DNA from: Pontibacillus sp. HMF3514
GTDB taxonomy: Bacteria > Bacillota > Bacilli > Bacillales > BH030062
Length of the DNA: 64,000 nucleotides
Assembly: GCF_009858175.1 (NCBI RefSeq)
Contig: NZ_CP047393.1
Location: forward strand, 1,488,001-1,552,000
Reading direction: 5' to 3'
Numbering within the stretch: the first letter of the stretch is position 1; each line of letters opens with the position of its first letter. The position numbers and the translations under genes were made by a program. Positions 48,915 to 57,790 of this stretch are shown here, in pieces. The notes beneath the pieces are model-generated. The model was not told the origin of the DNA. It did not search any database and was given only the letters and a program-made list of their open reading frames with translations.

Positions 48915-50399
48915 ATGAAGACGATTGCAATTGTGGGAGCAGGGCCAGGTGGCTTAGCATCCGCTATGATGTTAGCAGCGCAAGGAAATGATGTTCATGT
49001 TTTTGAGAAACAACATGTTTTTGGGGGGCGTAATGCCAAGTTAAAACTAGGAGATTATGAGTTTGATGTGGGTCCTACATTTTTCAGTATGCCTCACATT
49101 TTAGAAGAAATCTTTGAAGCTAGTGGAAGAAAGCTTGAGGATTACGTAAGCTTACGAGAGTTAGATCCGATGTATCACTTGAAATTCGAGGATCAGAATC
49201 TGACCATGTATCGAGACCCTAGCAAGATGAAAAAGGAATTAAGCGAGCATTTTCCAGGAAGTGAACAAGGGTATGAGCGGTTTATGGCAGAGACTCGTAA
49301 ACGTATGGCTGCTCTAATGCCCATGTTGCAAAATCGTCATCATCGCCTCATCGATTATGTACGACCGAGAACGTTAAAAGCACTCCCACAATTGGCACTA
49401 GGAAAATCATTATATGATGTACTTTCTCAATATTTTTCAGATGAACGATTAAAATTAGCGTTCACATTTCAAGCAAAGTATCTAGGGATGTCTCCGTGGG
49501 AGTGTCCTGGGGCATTTTCTATACTATCCTTTATGGAGCATGAGTACGGTGTGTACCATCCTATTGGTGGGGTGAATCAAATCTCTAAAGCTATGGCAGA
49601 GGTGGTTGAAGAGTATGGTGGGCGCATTCACCTTAATAAAGGAGTAAATGAACTTATCCTAAATGGGTCTTCCGTGGAAGGTGTTGAACTACAAGATGGT
49701 AGTAGGTTTTATGCAGATGAAGTGATTATGAATGCAGACTTTGCACAAGCAATGTCAACACTTGTAAAACCTCAAACACTGAAAAAATATTCAAAGGAAA
49801 ATCTATCGAAAAGAAAGTATTCTTGTTCTACTTTTATGATGTATATAGGTGTTAATAAGGAAGTAGATTTACCACACCACACGATTATTTTTTCGCAAGA
49901 CTATAAACAAAATGTGGAAGAGATTACAAAAACAAAAGAGCTATCTCAGGACCCATCCATATATGTTCATAACGCATGTAAAACGGATCCGACATTAGCT
50001 CCAGAAGGAAAATCAGCTTTATATATATTAGCACCTGTCCCTAATAACTTCTCTGAAATTGATTGGGATCAAAAGAAATTAGAATATCGTAAGCTTATTT
50101 TAGAACAACTCGAAGAAAAAGCTGGTCTTTCAATTGAGGAGGATATTGAAGTAGAGAAAATCTTAACTCCAAAAGGATGGGAGCTTGACCACGATGTTTA
50201 TCAAGGGGCAACATTCAACTTTGGCCATCAGTTGTCACAAATGATGTATTTTCGTCCCCATAATCGTTTTGAAGAATTATCAAACTGTTGGATTGTTGGG
50301 GGAGGAACGCATCCAGGTAGTGGCTTACCAACTATTTTAGAATCAGCCCGTATAACATCAAACTGGTTGATGGAAAACAAAGAGGTGAAACGAGTATGA
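48915..50399 (+). CDS. crtN: C30 carotenoid desaturase, CrtN-like
   Basis: A 494-residue FAD-dependent phytoene-desaturase-type oxidoreductase. The dinucleotide fold is IAIVGAGPGGLASAMMLA followed by VFEKQHVFGGR, and the C-terminal FAD loop is WIVGGGTHPGSGLPTILESA. CrtN proteins dehydrogenate 4,4'-diapophytoene stepwise to diaponeurosporene or diapolycopene at the membrane. ATG 48915 has GTGAGG upstream. Its stop overlaps the next gene by 4 bases (ATGA). The operator before it predicts light control. Which of the two adjacent CrtN-like enzymes does the first desaturation is not clear. Confidence 0.88.
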   Translation: MKTIAIVGAGPGGLASAMMLAAQGNDVHVFEKQHVFGGRNAKLKLGDYEFDVGPTFFSMPHILEEIFEASGRKLEDYVSLRELDPMYHLKFEDQNLTMYRDPSKMKKELSEHFPGSEQGYERFMAETRKRMAALMPMLQNRHHRLIDYVRPRTLKALPQLALGKSLYDVLSQYFSDERLKLAFTFQAKYLGMSPWECPGAFSILSFMEHEYGVYHPIGGVNQISKAMAEVVEEYGGRIHLNKGVNELILNGSSVEGVELQDGSRFYADEVIMNADFAQAMSTLVKPQTLKKYSKENLSKRKYSCSTFMMYIGVNKEVDLPHHTIIFSQDYKQNVEEITKTKELSQDPSIYVHNACKTDPTLAPEGKSALYILAPVPNNFSEIDWDQKKLEYRKLILEQLEEKAGLSIEEDIEVEKILTPKGWELDHDVYQGATFNFGHQLSQMMYFRPHNRFEELSNCWIVGGGTHPGSGLPTILESARITSNWLMENKEVKRV

Positions 50400-51877
50400 A
50401 ACAAAAGATTGGTATTGTAGGTGGCGGTGTGGGTGGATTAGTTACAGCTTTGCTCCTATCCAAGGACCCTAAAAAAGAGATTACAATCTATGAGAAAAGT
50501 AATTCTTTTGGAGGACGCTTACGTTTTACAGGAAATGAAGACTTTCGTATTGACGAGGGACCTACTATTGTTTTGCTTCCTGATATGCTTTTATCCATTT
50601 TAGAAGAGGGAGGCATTTCGAAAAAACGTTTACCTCTTATAGAATGTGATCCACTTTATTCTGTAGAATATAGTAATGGTGACAGTCTACTCAAGTATCG
50701 CGATATTCAGAAACAAAAAGAGGAGATTGAACGTGTGTTTCCTGGTGACGGGGAAGGGTTCGAGCGCTTTATTAAAGATATGCGTTGGAGGTTTGTCAGG
50801 GGACAGCAACAGTTTATTAAGCAAAATTTCGTAGAAAAAAAACAATTTTTCTCCCCGAAAAATCTTCAAACGCTGGTAAAGCTTAAGGCATTCTTGCATG
50901 TGAAGCAGTTAATGAAACAATATTTCAAGCACGAAGAGTTGCAGCATACCTATGCTTTGCAAACCTTATACATTGGGGGACATCCCAGTGAATCACCAGC
51001 TCTTTATTCTCTAGTTTCTTATAGTGAGCATGAGCATGGCATTTGGTATTTAAAAGGAGGATATGCTAGTCTTATTGATATTCTAGAAGCTGAACTGAAG
51101 CAACGCGGTGTAAAGATGTTGACAAACGCTAACGTTGAACAATTATCGATACAAGATAACCATTGTGATGGTCTTCAAATGAATGGTGAGTGGCATGACT
51201 TTGATGATGTTGTGTTGAATGGAGACTTTCCTTTAATGGATGATTTACTTCCGGAGGAGCAGAAGCAAAACAAATCTTATACACCATCCTCAGGTTGTCT
51301 ATTAATCTATATGGGCTTAACCAGAAACTATACACAATCTAGTATTCATCGTTTCTTTATTGGAGACGATTTTGAAAAACATATGAAAGACGTCTTTCAG
51401 CATCGTAAAGTTCCAGTAGATCCATCCATTTATACATTCCACCCTTCCATCATAGACGATACATTAGCACCACCTGGAAAAGGTGTATTATATACACTAG
51501 TACCCGTTCCTTCTGGCAGTCATATCGATTGGAGCTGTAAAGAGGAATATGCCGAGTATATTATTCGAAAGCTTGAGGAAAAAGGGTATCCTAGTTTAAG
51601 AGATTCCATTGAATGGATGAAGGTCAAATCTCCTCAGGAATCTATGCAAGAAGGGTTGTATCAGGGCGGAAGCTTTGGAATTGCACCGACATTATTCCAA
51701 TCTGGTGTATTCAGACCTCAATTAAAACCATTTGGCATTGAGAATGTGTATGCAGTAGGAGCATCTATTCACCCTGGTGGTGGCGTTCCAATCGTTATGC
51801 AGGGAGCAAAAATGCTTTCGGATTACATGAACCAAGATGTATATATGACTTTACAAAAAAGGGGTAACGTAACATGA
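50396..51877 (+). CDS. Second CrtN-like C30 carotenoid desaturase/oxidase
   Basis: A 493-residue paralogue of the preceding desaturase: [18 protein letters not shown], then [30 protein letters not shown], and [20 protein letters not shown] near the C-terminus. It resembles CrtN of staphylococci along most of its length. It may extend desaturation or oxidise the terminal methyl group. Overlaps of 4 bases with both neighbours (ATGA) show translational coupling in a crtN-crtN-crtM operon. Confidence 0.87.
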   Translation: MKQKIGIVGGGVGGLVTALLLSKDPKKEITIYEKSNSFGGRLRFTGNEDFRIDEGPTIVLLPDMLLSILEEGGISKKRLPLIECDPLYSVEYSNGDSLLKYRDIQKQKEEIERVFPGDGEGFERFIKDMRWRFVRGQQQFIKQNFVEKKQFFSPKNLQTLVKLKAFLHVKQLMKQYFKHEELQHTYALQTLYIGGHPSESPALYSLVSYSEHEHGIWYLKGGYASLIDILEAELKQRGVKMLTNANVEQLSIQDNHCDGLQMNGEWHDFDDVVLNGDFPLMDDLLPEEQKQNKSYTPSSGCLLIYMGLTRNYTQSSIHRFFIGDDFEKHMKDVFQHRKVPVDPSIYTFHPSIIDDTLAPPGKGVLYTLVPVPSGSHIDWSCKEEYAEYIIRKLEEKGYPSLRDSIEWMKVKSPQESMQEGLYQGGSFGIAPTLFQSGVFRPQLKPFGIENVYAVGASIHPGGGVPIVMQGAKMLSDYMNQDVYMTLQKRGNVT

Positions 51878-52707
51878 TTGAACACGCATACCAACATTGT
51901 AAGTCCATCATTGATACCCATTCAAAAACATTTTCGAAAGCTTTTTCAATGCTTCCAAGGCAACAAAAAAAGGCTGTCTGGGCGGTTTATGCTTTTTGTC
52001 GGAGAGTTGACGATATAGTAGATGAAGGAGATGCACCACGGGAAGAATTAGATGCTTTCGAACGAGATTTCCACTCGTTTTTGCGTGAAGGCGAACTCCC
52101 TAGTAATGACCTGATGTGGGTAGCTTTGGATGATGTGTTTAGTGAATTTGAAATGGATTCAACTCCCTTTCAAGAAATGATAGACGGTCAACGTATGGAT
52201 TTAACTTCCCACTGGGTGGGATCTAAAGATGAGTTATTGAACTATTGCTATCATGTGGCAAGTACTGTCGGATTGATGCTTTTACCTATTCTAGCACCTG
52301 GTAGAGAAAGAAAGCTTCGTGATGGTGCAATTGCATTAGGGAAGGGGATGCAACTTACAAATATTTTACGAGATATTGGTGAGGATTTAGAGCGCGAGAG
52401 AATATATATCCCTAAAGTGATGATGGATGACTTTGATTATACCTATCAGGATCTTCAAGGGCATGTTATAAATGAACCTTTTATATCTTTATGGGAAACA
52501 TTGGCCCAGGATGCTGAAGGGTATTATACGGAAGCGCTCGAGACGATTCATGAGTACCCTTTATATTCTAGAACCCCTGTTCAAGGAGCAGCTTACCTGT
52601 ATCGAGCAATCTTACCATCAATCCGAAAAAATCAATATCAAGTGTTTTATGAGCGTAATTTTGTAAGCGATGAAGCAAAAAAAGAAATTATGAAGCAAAT
52701 GACGTAG
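51874..52707 (+). CDS. crtM: Dehydrosqualene (diapophytoene) synthase CrtM
   Basis: A 277-residue head-to-head prenyl synthase of the squalene/phytoene synthase family that condenses two farnesyl diphosphates to 4,4'-diapophytoene. The two Mg2+-diphosphate motifs are present: [11 protein letters not shown] (near 45) and [20 protein letters not shown] (near 160-175, shown here as its central part). The length and pairing with CrtN-like genes indicate the C30 rather than the C40 pathway. Last gene of the operon, followed by a terminator. Confidence 0.93.
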   Translation: MIEHAYQHCKSIIDTHSKTFSKAFSMLPRQQKKAVWAVYAFCRRVDDIVDEGDAPREELDAFERDFHSFLREGELPSNDLMWVALDDVFSEFEMDSTPFQEMIDGQRMDLTSHWVGSKDELLNYCYHVASTVGLMLLPILAPGRERKLRDGAIALGKGMQLTNILRDIGEDLERERIYIPKVMMDDFDYTYQDLQGHVINEPFISLWETLAQDAEGYYTEALETIHEYPLYSRTPVQGAAYLYRAILPSIRKNQYQVFYERNFVSDEAKKEIMKQMT

Positions 52708-52708
52708 A

Positions 52709-52746
52709 AAAGCGTAAACCTTTGTTGGAAGGTTTACGCTTTTTTG
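52709..52746 (+). terminator. Terminator of the crt plus-strand operon
   Basis: AAGCGTAAACCTT / AAGGTTTACGCTT with a 6-base loop and TTTTTT. Confidence 0.92.
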
Positions 52747-52761
52747 AAATGAAGCTTATTC

Positions 52762-52982
52762 AGTTAAAGCTCCCCTTATCTTGAATACTTGGTTTCGAGA
52801 AAAGATGAGTATGGTTCCGTTACTTTTATGGAGTGCGGCGGGCTGGGAAACGGGCTGCTTTCCCCGGACGAACGATCGAGCCTCCTCACTCACTTCGTTC
52901 CCTGCGGGGTCTCGCTCGCCCGTTATTCCGGAGGAATTAGCCCGTTTCACTGACCCCTTCCTCTTTTTAACGTAACGGATCC
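52762..52982 (+). repeat. Palindromic repeat, family A left part joined to a family B-like right end
   Basis: From 52762 it matches family A copy 1, including the 48-bp left flank and the GGTTCCGTT start at 52813, through the GAGACCCCGCA-type core. Near 52945 it switches to TTTCACTGACCCC...AACGGATCC, the ending of family B. It sits between the convergent carotenoid operons. Confidence 0.78.
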
Positions 52983-53067
52983 TTCCACTCACTAAAATGC
53001 TTATTCCAGATAACTGCCATATAACTCCATAACTCCAAGAAAGCAACCTAATGATTTAATATGCTTA

Positions 53068-54543
53068 TCATCCATGTTTCTTCATAATAGCCTCAGCAAC
53101 GTTCTTTCCACTTAATACAACCATCGGAGACCCTCCTCCAGGGTGAGTACTTCCGCCGGCGAAGTATAGGTTCCGTATATCCTGTGATCGGTTAAATGGT
53201 CGCACAAATGCATCTACTTTACGATTGGATGCTGGACCATAAATCGAACCTCTAAAAGCACCAAACTTGTCACGAATATCTTCAGGTGTCCATACATCCT
53301 CATACTTTAATTTAGACTGAATATCAATTCCAAAAGATTTTAATCGATCATAAATCACCTGTTTATACGCCTCAGGGTCAAAATCATCGTCGTCTTCACC
53401 AATTGAAGTAGGAGGAGCGTTTACTAGAATGAAGCAATTATCCCCTTTCGGCGACACTTCAGGATCTACTTTAGAAGATGTGCATATGTATATCGTTGGC
53501 TCTGTAGCATATTGACCATTTTCAATCTGCTTAAATTCTTTCTTATAGTTACCTGAAAAGAATACATGGTGATGATGCAGGTCTGGAATTCTGCCTTCTA
53601 TTCCAGCTAGTATGACAAACCCTGAGATAGAAGGTTCAAATTCACGTACTTTCTGATTGGAAAAGTGAGGACGATGCTCTTCAGAGACCAAGTCAGGATA
53701 TGCTTTTAACAAATCTCCATTTATAATGACTTCATCAGCTTCTATCGTTTCTCCGTTCTCTAGCACTACACCTTCTACATGTTTATGATGCACACTTAAT
53801 TGTTTCACTTTTGAGTTTGCATATAACTCAACACCTAATTCTTTTGCGGCATTAACAAACCCTTTAGCAATGTTTGTATTGCCACCCTTCGTATAATACA
53901 CCCCATCAACCAGTTCCAGGTAAGCAATCATGGCAAAAGTTGCAGGGGCTATATAAGGGTTTGAACCAATATAGGTTGCATAACGATCGAGTGCTTGAAT
54001 AATACGTGGGTTTTGAAAGTACTGCTCATAAAAATCATGTATCCTCTTATTTGGTTTTACTTTTCTTAACGCATTTCCTAATTGTGGCGAAATGTAATCT
54101 TTCCATGATTGAAATGTTCGGTGAAGAAAGTGTTGATTGGATAGGGAATATAATTTCTCTATATCCCTGATAAAGTTTTTATATTTCGCTGCCCCTTTAG
54201 GATCGAATTGTTTTAATTGGTTCATCATATAAGATTCTGAAGATGATAGGTCAAAGCTCAATCCATCACTAAAGGTGTTACGTGTATGATTTGTAAGTTT
54301 TTCAAAAGTGAAATAATGGTCAGGAGGTAAGCCAGCCTTCTCCAACACATTTCGGAATACGTGAGGCATGGTAATGGTATTAGGACCAAAATCAAAATGG
54401 TAACCTTCTTGATCAACGGCCATCATCTTGCCTCCAAAGTGGCTGTTCTTTTCAAAAAGCTTTACATGATAACCTGATGACGCTAAAGTTATAGCGGCTG
54501 ATAAGCCACCTAAACCGCCACCTATGATAGCAATTGTCTTCAT
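53068..54543 (-). CDS. C30 carotenoid oxidase, CrtP-like (CrtN paralogue)
   Basis: A 491-residue FAD-dependent carotenoid enzyme: IAIIGGGLGGLSAAITLAS, FEKNSHFGGK, FDFGPNTITMPHVF, and a C-terminal YEDVWTPEDIRDKFGA...RGSIYG block, then YFAGGSTHPGGGSPMVVLSG. The EDVWTPEDI and RGxIYG features match CrtP (diaponeurosporene oxidase) of staphylococci, which oxidises a terminal methyl group to the aldehyde/acid. ATG 54543 overlaps the upstream glycosyltransferase stop (ATGA). It is the last gene of the minus-strand carotenoid operon. Confidence 0.83.
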   Translation of the reverse strand: MKTIAIIGGGLGGLSAAITLASSGYHVKLFEKNSHFGGKMMAVDQEGYHFDFGPNTITMPHVFRNVLEKAGLPPDHYFTFEKLTNHTRNTFSDGLSFDLSSSESYMMNQLKQFDPKGAAKYKNFIRDIEKLYSLSNQHFLHRTFQSWKDYISPQLGNALRKVKPNKRIHDFYEQYFQNPRIIQALDRYATYIGSNPYIAPATFAMIAYLELVDGVYYTKGGNTNIAKGFVNAAKELGVELYANSKVKQLSVHHKHVEGVVLENGETIEADEVIINGDLLKAYPDLVSEEHRPHFSNQKVREFEPSISGFVILAGIEGRIPDLHHHHVFFSGNYKKEFKQIENGQYATEPTIYICTSSKVDPEVSPKGDNCFILVNAPPTSIGEDDDDFDPEAYKQVIYDRLKSFGIDIQSKLKYEDVWTPEDIRDKFGAFRGSIYGPASNRKVDAFVRPFNRSQDIRNLYFAGGSTHPGGGSPMVVLSGKNVAEAIMKKHG

Positions 54544-55649
54544 TGATACGACCGTCCTTTCCATTTGTATGTTTTACCTGTAACTGATTTATACATGGAT
54601 CTCCATAAAACGAGGATTAATAGGACGGCGGAGATTGGCATACCGAGTGCAAAAAATCCATTTGTTCTTGTTTGGAGGTCTACGATAAATTTTTGTAATG
54701 TTACAAGTAAGTAGGGAACTATATAAAGCCAATCCATAAATAGCACACCTGAAATTAGAAAAAACAAAGGGGTTACGTAGACTGAAAAATAAAATAAAGA
54801 AAGGAATATAGCCATTATTTTCGATCGACCAATTCCTTCGAATATATTTTTTGTGAAACCATCGAAGGCATCACGTAAGGTATGGTACATATAACATGTG
54901 ACAGATGAAGTGATGTTAACCAGTATCATACGTTTTCGGTGCTTTTTAACGAGTCGGGCAAGCTGAATATCCTCAAGAATTGATCTCTTCAGTGCTTGAT
55001 GTCCACCAATCATTTCATAAGTGGTTCGTTCAATTGCGATGAATCCTCCAGAGGCTGCCGTAAATGATGGATTATAACTGTGATTCGCAATTGGAATTGG
55101 GAGATGCGCATGAACGACAAAATGTTGCAAGGTGATGAGGAGTTGAGGCCATATACCACTTGCAGGATAGTATGGAAAACCGCTTAGCATATGTGCTTTC
55201 TCTTTCTTCATCGTATGAAGCGTTTCTGAGACAATATTAGGAGCTACTCTTACATCAGCATCAATAAAAAACAAGTATTCCCCGTTAGCTTTTTGACTTA
55301 ACTGATGACAAGCAAATACTTTTCCACTCCATCCTTTAGGCAAAGGATCTCCCTGTAAAATCTGAAAGCGAGAATCATTTGTTGTTTTATCTATTAACAG
55401 AGAATAGGTTTGGTCAGTTGAAGAATCATCCAAAAGCATGAACTCGATATGATCATGGTCAACTTTTTTTAAAGAAGCGATAAGTCCTTTTACATTTTGT
55501 TCTTCATCTCTCAAAGGGATGAGGATAGATACACGCTGTCCATATTGTTTCTTGCTAGATTGCAAACGAATGACAAATAGACTGTTGAAACCTATCCAAA
55601 GCAAAAGTCCAACTTCCACTATAATCAATCCATATAAAAAATTATCCAC
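54540..55649 (-). CDS. Family 2 glycosyltransferase, CrtQ-like
   Basis: A 369-residue membrane glycosyltransferase with an N-terminal helix, a GT-A domain (VSILIPLRDEEQNV, FMLLDDSSTDQT, FIDADVRV for the DxD, and HQALKRSILEDIQLAR) and about three C-terminal helices, ending YKWKGRSYQ. The fold and the WKGRxY end resemble staphylococcal CrtQ, which glucosylates the carotenoic acid. In this operon it likely attaches sugar to the diapo-carotenoid. It overlaps the acyltransferase gene by 8 bases and the CrtP-like gene by 4. Confidence 0.83.
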   Translation of the reverse strand: MDNFLYGLIIVEVGLLLWIGFNSLFVIRLQSSKKQYGQRVSILIPLRDEEQNVKGLIASLKKVDHDHIEFMLLDDSSTDQTYSLLIDKTTNDSRFQILQGDPLPKGWSGKVFACHQLSQKANGEYLFFIDADVRVAPNIVSETLHTMKKEKAHMLSGFPYYPASGIWPQLLITLQHFVVHAHLPIPIANHSYNPSFTAASGGFIAIERTTYEMIGGHQALKRSILEDIQLARLVKKHRKRMILVNITSSVTCYMYHTLRDAFDGFTKNIFEGIGRSKIMAIFLSLFYFSVYVTPLFFLISGVLFMDWLYIVPYLLVTLQKFIVDLQTRTNGFFALGMPISAVLLILVLWRSMYKSVTGKTYKWKGRSYQ

Positions 55650-56322
55650 TTTGGTTTCTCCTTAAAAGGGGGATGGCATCTTGAACATCTTGTTCGAGAA
55701 CACGTTGTTTTAAGGTATCTAATTGTTGTGTACAAATTTGTTCCAAAAATCTTGTTTTATCTTCCCGTTTCAAAGAAGCATAAGATTCATGCATGGGATT
55801 GGAGCCAATGAAAACATAAATATTTGCCTTTTTCGTAGATTGAAATGTGTACATGATTGAGATCGGGATAACGTTTAAGTCCTGAACTTTTTCAATGATA
55901 TAAGAAGCCCCAGATTGAAACCCTAATGGGCGTTGATCAAACGGTTGTTCATCTCCTTGGGGAAACATCCAAACAGACTTATCATCGTGTAACTTTTCAA
56001 CTGCATATTGTAAGGATTCGATAATGTCCTTTGGATTGTTTCGGTCTATAGAAAAACCACCGATCCTTTTAAAAATAGGATGCTTTCTTAAGCCAGACTC
56101 ATGCATCATCGCATATCCATCACTTTTAATAAGCTTTTGATTTAACAGATAAATCAAGATAGGGTCCCACCATACACTATGATTAATTATGTACAAGGTT
56201 CGATTTACATGTTGAGGTATTGAGCCGTACACATAGATTTCTTGAAAATGTTTCTTAAGCAAAGGATAAATAATTTGGTCGAAACCCCAGGCCCAAAATC
56301 TATTTTTTTTAGCAGGAATCAT
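55642..56322 (-). CDS. PlsC-type acyltransferase of the carotenoid operon
   Basis: A 226-residue lysophosphatidate-acyltransferase-fold protein. Motif I is NHSVWWDP (HxxxxD), motif II is GGFSIDR, and motif III is VWMFPQGDEQPF, all intact, with one amphipathic or membrane segment. In context it probably esterifies the sugar of a glycosylated carotenoid with a fatty acid, doing the job of staphylococcal CrtO though from a different family. This role is inference. It overlaps its neighbours by 4 and 8 bases. Confidence 0.8.
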   Translation of the reverse strand: MIPAKKNRFWAWGFDQIIYPLLKKHFQEIYVYGSIPQHVNRTLYIINHSVWWDPILIYLLNQKLIKSDGYAMMHESGLRKHPIFKRIGGFSIDRNNPKDIIESLQYAVEKLHDDKSVWMFPQGDEQPFDQRPLGFQSGASYIIEKVQDLNVIPISIMYTFQSTKKANIYVFIGSNPMHESYASLKREDKTRFLEQICTQQLDTLKQRVLEQDVQDAIPLLRRNQSG

Positions 56323-57077
56323 ACAATTCTCCTTATCTCAAACCGTCCTTTAATTTTTTTGAAGTAGAATGAAAACCAAAGAATAAGTAGCAACATATTC
56401 ATAAATGATGCAAAATAGATTTGACCTAATAAGCCTAGCCATATAAACATAAATTCAACTCCAGCAAAAACAAGCATAATACGAGGTCTCCAATTATTGT
56501 TCTCTAAAGTAGTTGATGGTAAAAACAATCCTATTGTATGAAAGAATAAGGATAGGAAAAACCATCCTAAAAAGTTGGAAAAGGGGATGTCGTAAAAGAT
56601 ACCACCCTCTACCCAGATCCAGTATTCCTTCACGATAAAAGCAACAGGATCTAAAATAAGGTCAATCATAACAGCTAATAAAGATCCTAGTACAACAAAT
56701 AATATTCGATTGGAGGAAATCGTCTTTGCTATTTCATGTGACCCAGCAATAACCATTAACCAAGCAAAGCCAATTGTTATGGGGACCCCTCCCACCATTG
56801 GGCCGAAATCCTGCTCATATGTATAGTGTCCAAACCACCATTGATATTGAACACCCACATGTTCAACTAAAACGGAAAGAACCCCAACAAAAAGGCTATA
56901 AGCTAAGCCTTTTATTAATCCATACATCTTGATAAAATAGATTCCGCCTATTATACCAGATAATATAAGGAACACAGCATTCGCCCATTGCAACGCAGGT
57001 GGGATTAAATTAAAGGATAATAAAATAAATCCACATCCATACCAAATTAAAAACACTCGAAAGATCCATAAACTCAT
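56319..57077 (-). CDS. Carotenoid biosynthesis protein, CruF-like (DUF422)
   Basis: A 252-residue membrane protein with about seven helices. GPMVGGVPITIGFAWLMVIAGSHEI and LDPVAFIVKEYWIWVEGG, then YDIPFSNFLGWF, are the hallmark of the CruF/DUF422 family, whose studied members hydrate carotenoid end groups (for example 1',2'-hydratase in bacterioruberin and myxol pathways). Its exact role in a C30 pathway is unclear. First gene of the minus-strand operon; a 4-base overlap couples it to the acyltransferase gene. Confidence 0.85.
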   Translation of the reverse strand: MSLWIFRVFLIWYGCGFILLSFNLIPPALQWANAVFLILSGIIGGIYFIKMYGLIKGLAYSLFVGVLSVLVEHVGVQYQWWFGHYTYEQDFGPMVGGVPITIGFAWLMVIAGSHEIAKTISSNRILFVVLGSLLAVMIDLILDPVAFIVKEYWIWVEGGIFYDIPFSNFLGWFFLSLFFHTIGLFLPSTTLENNNWRPRIMLVFAGVEFMFIWLGLLGQIYFASFMNMLLLILWFSFYFKKIKGRFEIRRIV

Positions 57078-57260
57078 GAGTTGAACTCCTATTTAAATGA
57101 CATGGTTTCCTTTATTGTATTAAAAAAGTGACTACAATGTAGAGTGTAATGCTTTTTGAATCGTCTAAAGTCTAATTAAAGCCTAGTAGTCGGGTATATA
57201 GACCCATGAAATTATGTTATAGTAACTTTTATAAAAGCGTTTTATTGAGGAGCGAAACTC

Positions 57261-57770
57261 ATGTCAACTGACGAACATTATACACCTATGATTTGGAAAG
57301 TAGTATCCCTTATGATTTTAATAGTAGGGATATTGATAGGGTTAATATTGTTTGTATCGGATCAGCGACTTATTGCATTTCTGTTTATATTCATAGGAAT
57401 TGTAGGGTTCTTGCCTTTACTTGCAATTTCTCAGTTATTTGAGTGGCTGTTAAAGAACCCACAAGCAGGTATTGTGACAGAGCAAGCAGCATCATATCAC
57501 CCTTCTGTCGAAAAGATAACCGAGAAAAAATGGACGTTAAGTCAAGCTGAAAGACAATTGTTACTAGATTACTATGAGAATCAAGGCCAAACAGTGGATG
57601 ATATTCTAGTATCACCTGTTCCAAATTATGTGGCTGTTATTGTAGACGGAAATCTTGATGTGGTCATGCTGAATGGCTCAGATGTTGTATTGCTGACCAA
57701 GATGGATGTTGAAGCTATACCTGAGCTCTCCAGATGGATCGAAGAGGATGTTCTACAATCTGAATCCTAG
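57261..57770 (+). CDS. Hypothetical membrane protein (169 residues)
   Basis: Two adjacent hydrophobic helices (about 12-32 and 36-58) at the N-terminus, then a soluble, acidic domain of about 100 residues with VSPVPNYVAVIVDGNLDVVML. GAGGAGCG precedes the ATG. A PAS-GGDEF gene begins 20 bases after its stop, so the two are probably co-transcribed and it could be a membrane partner of that cyclase. I do not recognise the family. Confidence 0.6.
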   Translation: MSTDEHYTPMIWKVVSLMILIVGILIGLILFVSDQRLIAFLFIFIGIVGFLPLLAISQLFEWLLKNPQAGIVTEQAASYHPSVEKITEKKWTLSQAERQLLLDYYENQGQTVDDILVSPVPNYVAVIVDGNLDVVMLNGSDVVLLTKMDVEAIPELSRWIEEDVLQSES

Positions 57771-57790
57771 TATTATAGAGGAGCTTACAT

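Noticed and set aside
52756-53046. Open reading frames across the repeat between the carotenoid operons
   Set aside because: Same repeat-derived by-product as at 28.4 kb, without coding support.
57078-57260. A second CarH-like operator upstream of the minus-strand carotenoid operon
   Set aside because: Only one TCTACA match was found; there is no 11-base series of TnTACA repeats.
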